28,793 nucleotides of DNA from a virus. Both the position numbers and the translations under genes were made by a program. This document shows positions 25,924 through 28,793 of this stretch, one piece after another (position 1 is the first letter of the stretch; each line of letters begins with the position of its first letter). The DNA is taken from positions 1-28,793 of IMG/VR virus record IMGVR_UViG_3300006802_000391; one strand, 5' to 3'. Under the pieces are notes generated by a model, which was given only the letters and a program-made list of their open reading frames with translations, had not been told where the DNA came from and ran no database searches.

Positions 25924-26419
25924 ATCCAGCCTCCTCAATAATCTCGATAATCTTATCTACAACGTCTTGCTTCTTGTTTTTTGGAAGGTATATATTATTA
26001 ATAAGTTTAAGGTAGTCCATTCTCATAGAAGCCGGTAGAAATCTATCAATGAAAGAAACGTAATGATCTAAATCAATAGAATTTTCAAGCTCAAAGTCTT
26101 CTTCGTCGTCCACGAGGTATTCTTCGTATTCAAGCTGTGCTGGCTGTAAAACCTTAATCCTGCTATTGTTGGCGTCAGATATGAAGTAATTATCTCTAAC
26201 AAAATTCTTTAGACGGTTAGATAAATTGACACTTAGGAAGTTTTCTAACGGGCGTATACCATCATATCTGTCAACTGCCTCCATGCATATAATATAAGAT
26301 TCTTGTTTTATGTCATGTACGTCATAACCATAGAATGTATATCTAGGAGCAATTCTATTAATAACTATTTCCATAGTGTCGAGTATTTCTTGTTCTGTCA
26401 TGTTGGCAGGTATTTTCAT
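25910..26419 (-). CDS. Sigma-factor-like protein (region 2, gp55-like), 169 aa
   Basis: Start overlaps the preceding stop as ATGA, with GGTGA upstream. Residues 25-78 follow sigma70 region 2: APRYTFYGYDVHDIKQESYI then AVDRYDGIRPLENFLSVNL and RLKNFVRDNY. It keeps the D-x-x-D-I-x-Q-E signature and the 'YD...F..FL' core-binding helix. After it comes an acidic stretch (about 97-117) and a helical end; no clear region 4 is seen. The length is near that of T4 gp55 (185 aa), the late-transcription sigma of T4. It likely directs host RNA polymerase to phage late promoters; candidate targets are the GTGTATAATA sites in this window. Similarity is by eye and short, so an alternative DNA-binding role stays open. 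Confidence 0.7.
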   Translation of the reverse strand: MKIPANMTEQEILDTMEIVINRIAPRYTFYGYDVHDIKQESYIICMEAVDRYDGIRPLENFLSVNLSNRLKNFVRDNYFISDANNSRIKVLQPAQLEYEEYLVDDEEDFELENSIDLDHYVSFIDRFLPASMRMDYLKLINNIYLPKNKKQDVVDKIIEIIEEAGYEKG

Positions 26420-27048
26420 TCTTCACCCCACATTAATGCGCGCCATCGTTCTCCGTTGTATCCCTCGAAGCATTGGTCTTTTTTGTTATACCTGATACTA
26501 CCTTTAACGGGATTTCTATTATTAGAAATCAATATTGACCATAACTCATTTTGGTCTATAGATTGTATGACATCTTCATACATACCTAGTAAGGTATTAT
26601 TTTGTAATTCTATTGGTGTTGGTTTGTACTTATCTGAACAACAGAGAGCGCTATTGGGTATTACGAATAGCGATTTCAGATCGTTGGGTATGAATGTAGA
26701 TACAAGTAGGGTTTCCCCGTCTTGTAATTTAATTTTACTAAGCTGACCGCCTGTTCTATCAGGTGGTGCATTTCCATGAACGCAATATAGACTATCCAAC
26801 CTTTGTATTGTTGTTTTTGATTTCGACTTCTTTACTAAAGCATATCCGTATTCTGAAAACCTGAAGGACTTAAAGTCCTTGGTAATACGAGCTAAATAAA
26901 AGAAGTGCGATCCGTTTTTGAGTGAATTAGCTAGATTTTCCGGGCCTGTTGGTATTTCTTTGTCTATTAATTCAAAGTTTACCGTCCCCTGAACAGGTAC
27001 AGCCGCGCTTACAGCCGCCACTTGCGTCTGAAATAATTTCTTTTTCAT
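26416..27048 (-). CDS. Putative virion protein with fibre-like C-terminus, 210 aa
   Basis: ATG with a modest AAGGA 8 nt upstream; its first 77 nt overlap the 60-aa ORF before it. It ends in ATGA overlap with the sigma-like gene. The body (HFFYLARITKDFKSFRFSEY, IQRLDSLYCVHGN, GETLLVSTFIPNDLKSLFVI) is beta-rich with no enzyme motif. The C-terminal 30 residues (VKGSIRYNKKDQCFEGYNGE, then RWRALMWGEE) match the short 'G.IRYN...FEGY.G..W' motif that ends many phage fibre and baseplate proteins. It is odd to find such a protein at the head of the packaging operon. I do not recognise the family; a structural role is inferred only from that motif. Confidence 0.65.
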   Translation of the reverse strand: MKKKLFQTQVAAVSAAVPVQGTVNFELIDKEIPTGPENLANSLKNGSHFFYLARITKDFKSFRFSEYGYALVKKSKSKTTIQRLDSLYCVHGNAPPDRTGGQLSKIKLQDGETLLVSTFIPNDLKSLFVIPNSALCCSDKYKPTPIELQNNTLLGMYEDVIQSIDQNELWSILISNNRNPVKGSIRYNKKDQCFEGYNGERWRALMWGEE

Positions 27049-27154
27049 CTAATAAATCCTTAATTGACTTGTCCTCTTGATCTAATTCCGAAGCAACCTG
27101 TCTGTCTAGACTAGCGGTAGCCTTGCATACCAGTTCTGATTCTACTTTTTTCAT
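26972..27154 (-). CDS. Small Cys-containing ORF, 60 aa, first of leftward operon
   Basis: ATG with GGAG 7 nt upstream, 32 bp after the -10 of a good promoter, so it is well placed to be translated. The charged helical body (SLDRQVASELDQEDKSIKDL) ends in a glycine/cysteine tail (GGCKRGCTCSGDG). Its 3' part overlaps the 210-aa gene in another frame. The tail shares the liking for Cys clusters seen in the large virion proteins. No family is recognised. It could also be a leader peptide coupling translation to the next gene. Confidence 0.5.
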   Translation of the reverse strand: MKKVESELVCKATASLDRQVASELDQEDKSIKDLLDEKEIISDASGGCKRGCTCSGDGKL

Positions 27155-27186
27155 TTCTTTCTCCGAGTTTATAACCTTTCACTCTT

Positions 27187-27215
27187 ATTATACACCAGCT
27201 ACGGGGATTTGTCAT
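27187..27215 (-). promoter_or_regulatory. Leftward sigma70-type promoter for packaging operon
   Basis: Minus strand: -35 ATGACA (27210-27215), 17-bp spacer, -10 TATAAT (27187-27192). The -10 is part of GTGTATAATA, the 10-mer found before portal and fibre blocks. It should start transcripts about 25 nt before the 60-aa ORF. Confidence 0.75.
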
Positions 27216-27251
27216 AAATTTATATAAAAATATGATTAAAGCGCATAATTT

Positions 27252-27265
27252 AACTATAGTATAGT
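27252..27265 (+). promoter_or_regulatory. Possible rightward promoter for FkbM unit
   Basis: TAACTATAGTATA at 27251-27263 is identical over 13 bases to the -10 region of the strong promoter at 28761-28788. Here the -10 would be TATAGT (27260-27265) and the -35 is poor (TTAAAG at 18 bp). It lies back-to-back with the leftward promoter. Confidence 0.4.
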
Positions 27266-27621
27266 GGCAGAAATGCCGGGATTCTAAGAATTGATAGTTT
27301 TTTATAACGCAGTCACGTAAAAAATTTGTCCTGTCCGTGGCGCTTGGACGCGAAAGCAGATAAAAAATTTGATAAGATTGTTAGGAATTGGACTCAGGTG
27401 TTACCCGCTCCTGATACATTTGGCAGACGGTCGGTTTTAGTAATAAAAAATTAAGTAAGAATTTGCTTAGTTGTGAGTTGTTAGCTCTCACCCACAGGAT
27501 CAAATCCAAGCAAGCGTCTGGTTGGTGGTTCTTTAATTAGTCTCTCATATCCTCCCACGCACCTCGGACTTGCTTGGTAGGATAAAAGCTAGGGGTTTAT
27601 ACAAACAGGTAAAGGTGATAA
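27266..27621 (+). other. Long non-coding leader with several hairpins upstream of FkbM gene
   Basis: No ORF with RBS is seen on either strand in this stretch. Possible secondary structures in order: GGCA-GAAA-TGCC (27266-27277, GNRA loop); TCAGG/CCTGA (27394-27398 with 27410-27414); GTGAG/CTCAC (27473-27477 with 27487-27491); and a 9-bp perfect long-range stem CCAAGCAAG (27506-27514) with CTTGCTTGG (27569-27577). The 11-mer TAAAAAATTTG occurs twice, at 27318 and 27361. No tRNA cloverleaf fits. It may be a structured 5' UTR or small RNA; the family is not recognised. Confidence 0.4.
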
Positions 27622-28233
27622 ATGTTTTTTAGTCAGATGCGACAAGATGAAGCGGCAAACTATCTACTAAACAAGGATGGTGGATATTTTCTTGACATTG
27701 GGGCCGGTACCAACTGCGAGACCAACTGGAGACCACCCGGATACCATAGTGATACGCTATTTTTGGAGAAACAGAGGCAGTGGACGGGCATTTGCATAGA
27801 CTTAGAGCAGTACTGGGTTGACTCCAGTAAGCTATTTCGCGATTGCCATCTGGTGCAGGCGGATTTAATTAAAGAAAATATTAATGATATACTTGAAAAA
27901 TATAATTGCCCGAATATCATAGACTATGTGTCATTAGATGTGGATGCTGCTCAAAGTAAAGTTTTTAATGATTTCGACTTTGATAAATATAGATTTAGGT
28001 TTATGACAATTGAACATAACCTGTATATGTCAAAGAGCGATGATAGTCAGCTAGCCAAAGAGTGTCAGATATACAGAGATAAATTACATAGTTTAGGATA
28101 TCTAATGCTTTGTAAGAATGTTATTTTTGATAATCATGGGGCTGTTGAAGATTGGTGGGTCGATGAAGAAACATTTCAACGGCATAGCGACTTGGTGGCG
28201 TCTGACATCAACTGTAAGGACATAAAAATATGA
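27622..28233 (+). CDS. FkbM-type SAM-dependent methyltransferase, 203 aa
   Basis: ATG with AAAGGTGAT just upstream; the first rightward gene. SAM-binding motif I is FLDIGAGT (23-30), the acidic end of strand 2 is ICID (57-60), motif III is QADLI (79-83) and the motif-IV region is VSLDVDA (103-109). FMTIEHNLY (127-135) follows, a typical FkbM feature. The length fits the short phage/marine form of the family. FkbM enzymes O-methylate sugars or other small molecules, often in polysaccharide and glycan pathways. With gmd and a glycosyltransferase also in the window, methylation of a phage- or host-linked sugar is plausible, but DNA or protein targets cannot be excluded. Its opposite direction suggests expression separate from the structural operon. 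Confidence 0.85.
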   Translation: MFFSQMRQDEAANYLLNKDGGYFLDIGAGTNCETNWRPPGYHSDTLFLEKQRQWTGICIDLEQYWVDSSKLFRDCHLVQADLIKENINDILEKYNCPNIIDYVSLDVDAAQSKVFNDFDFDKYRFRFMTIEHNLYMSKSDDSQLAKECQIYRDKLHSLGYLMLCKNVIFDNHGAVEDWWVDEETFQRHSDLVASDINCKDIKI

Positions 28234-28328
28234 TTAATCACCATGCACGAAGCATTGTAGAGTCCATGAGGGGCATTGCACGGGCTGTTATAGGACAGTT
28301 CAAGAAATATCTAACTGGAGGAATATGA
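28230..28328 (+). CDS. Small ORF, 32 aa
   Basis: The ATG overlaps the FkbM stop as ATGA, and its stop abuts the GTG of the zinc-ribbon gene, so it fills the space exactly in a coupled series. The peptide (MINHHARSIVESMRGIARAV, then IGQFKKYLTGGI) is a basic amphipathic helix. No family is recognised. It may be a real micro-protein or a device for translational coupling. Confidence 0.4.
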   Translation: MINHHARSIVESMRGIARAVIGQFKKYLTGGI

Positions 28329-28478
28329 GTGAGCAAGAAAAAAGAGAAGTTTGTTTCAAGATATGTAATAGACGATCAAGTGTGCAAACATTGCGGGACG
28401 AAGGTGTTTCTGATGATGAGCAAAACTAAATTCAAATGTGTTCTATGTAGATCGGTTAGGACCGAGAAGCGTCAATAG
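28329..28478 (+). CDS. Small zinc-ribbon protein, 49 aa (GTG start)
   Basis: The start is GTG, with GGAGG 7 nt upstream. An ATG four bases earlier in another frame has only 3-nt spacing and gives a featureless 34-aa peptide. The chosen frame has two CxxC knuckles, C19-K-H-C22 and C37-V-L-C40, 14 residues apart, in a very basic chain (SKKKEKFVSRYV, RSVRTEKRQ). This is the zinc-ribbon pattern found in many small phage proteins that bind nucleic acid or RNA polymerase. Function beyond zinc and nucleic-acid binding is a guess. Confidence 0.7.
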   Translation: MSKKKEKFVSRYVIDDQVCKHCGTKVFLMMSKTKFKCVLCRSVRTEKRQ

Positions 28479-28662
28479 GGGTGGATTGGGTAATACATAT
28501 ACATAATTTATGGTTATTGTGTTTAAACCACCCCCCTCTTTCGGGGGGGAGGGGCGCGTTAACCGTTTGAAGATAAAACTCCCACCGATGTCAATAGCAA
28601 AAATGCAGAAAAAAGCAAAAAAAATATTTCCGAAATAATCCTAGAATAACTGCACACACCTA

Positions 28663-28690
28663 TTGACTTTTGCCGATAAGTATGTATAAT
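28663..28690 (+). promoter_or_regulatory. Rightward sigma70 promoter 1
   Basis: -35 TTGACT (28663-28668), 16-bp spacer, -10 TATAAT (28685-28690) with GCCGATAAGTATG in the spacer. It reads towards the right edge. Confidence 0.75.
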
Positions 28691-28760
28691 GGGAGACATA
28701 CAAGAGACAACAACAATCAAACAAGTAATAAAAAACTTTCAGAATTACTAAAGATTGCTC

Positions 28761-28788
28761 TTGACAAATCCGATAACTATAGTATAAT
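28761..28788 (+). promoter_or_regulatory. Rightward sigma70 promoter 2
   Basis: Perfect consensus boxes: -35 TTGACA (28761-28766), 16-bp spacer, -10 TATAAT (28783-28788). The spacer holds CCGATAACTATAG, close to the spacer of promoter 1 (shared CCGATAA). It drives genes outside the window, probably early ones. Confidence 0.8.
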
Positions 28789-28793
28789 TAAGA

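Larger units (their letters stand above)
28479..28793 (+). other. Gene-free stretch with GC-rich hairpin
   Basis: No supported ORF lies here. At 28531-28548 CCCCCC-TCTTTC-GGGGGG makes a very stable hairpin that stands out in this AT-rich sequence. There is no U-run after it, so it is not a classical rho-independent terminator, though it could still stop or stabilise the FkbM-zinc-ribbon transcript. The rest holds two promoters and a 5' leader running off the right edge. Confidence 0.5.

Noticed and set aside
25924-25938. TTG start for the small-terminase-like gene
   Set aside because: The strong GAGGAGG lies between this TTG and the ATG at 25923, so it serves the ATG.
26303-26746. 147-aa plus-strand ORF
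   Set aside because: It lies antisense to two coupled leftward genes, has no RBS and no recognisable domain.
27266-27600. tRNA or tmRNA in the non-coding leader
   Set aside because: No T-loop consensus with matching acceptor stem or anticodon arm could be built; hairpins are irregular.
28325-28429. ATG-started 34-aa ORF overlapping the zinc-ribbon gene
   Set aside because: RBS spacing is only 3 nt and the peptide has no pattern; the GTG frame gives two CxxC knuckles with 7-nt spacing.

Overview
The window is a stretch of an AT-rich tailed-phage (Caudoviricetes) genome, free phage or prophage. It carries a packaging and capsid cassette and a long run of receptor-binding/fibre genes, nearly all read leftward (minus strand). 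A short rightward unit begins at about 27.6 kb. No rRNA, tRNA, IS element, integrase or cellular housekeeping gene is visible. The fibre modules (a 'TVGGDLIVNG...' module, 'ADDAVDSEHIA'-type repeats, a 'DRVKETT' N-terminal domain) are of the kind seen in environmental marine/freshwater and cyanophage-like myoviruses. The host cannot be named from sequence alone.

Layout in the direction of leftward transcription. At 27.2-20.5 kb a sigma70-like promoter feeds a compact operon, many of whose genes are joined by 4-nt ATGA overlaps: a 60-aa Cys-containing ORF, a 210-aa protein with a fibre-like C-terminus, a sigma-region-2-like protein, a probable small terminase, GDP-mannose 4,6-dehydratase (gmd), an 82-aa unknown, an HNH nuclease, an ERCC4/XPF-type nuclease, a ClpP-like protease and the large terminase. 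At 20.5-15.4 kb come portal, a fused prohead protease-scaffold with a strong internal start for free scaffold, a decoration-type protein and the major capsid protein, ending in a clear rho-independent terminator. At 15.3-1 kb come a Gp80-like small virion protein, a 1418-aa fibre with a YadA-head-like N-terminus and SG-W repeats, a 1068-aa Cys-rich/RCC1-like protein, a 334-aa Cys-rich protein with a 15-threonine linker, a GT-A glycosyltransferase, an 898-aa fibre, a 201-aa fibre-associated protein and a fibre that leaves the window at its left edge while in a 60-residue repeat. Tail sheath, tube, tape-measure and baseplate genes are absent and must lie elsewhere.

Rightward, a roughly 350-nt leader with several hairpins precedes an FkbM-type methyltransferase, a 32-aa ORF and a 49-aa zinc-ribbon protein. 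A gene-free stretch with a GC-rich hairpin and two consensus promoters firing off the right edge follows.

The most interesting theme is a possible phage-encoded virion-glycosylation set. gmd (GDP-deoxysugar supply) sits inside the packaging operon, a DxH-motif glycosyltransferase directly follows a Cys-rich adhesin with a mucin-like poly-Thr linker, and an FkbM methyltransferase lies across the divergent promoter region. A second theme is a repeated intergenic element, GTGTATAATA, upstream of structural gene blocks together with a sigma-like gene, which suggests a dedicated late-transcription programme. Both are inferences.
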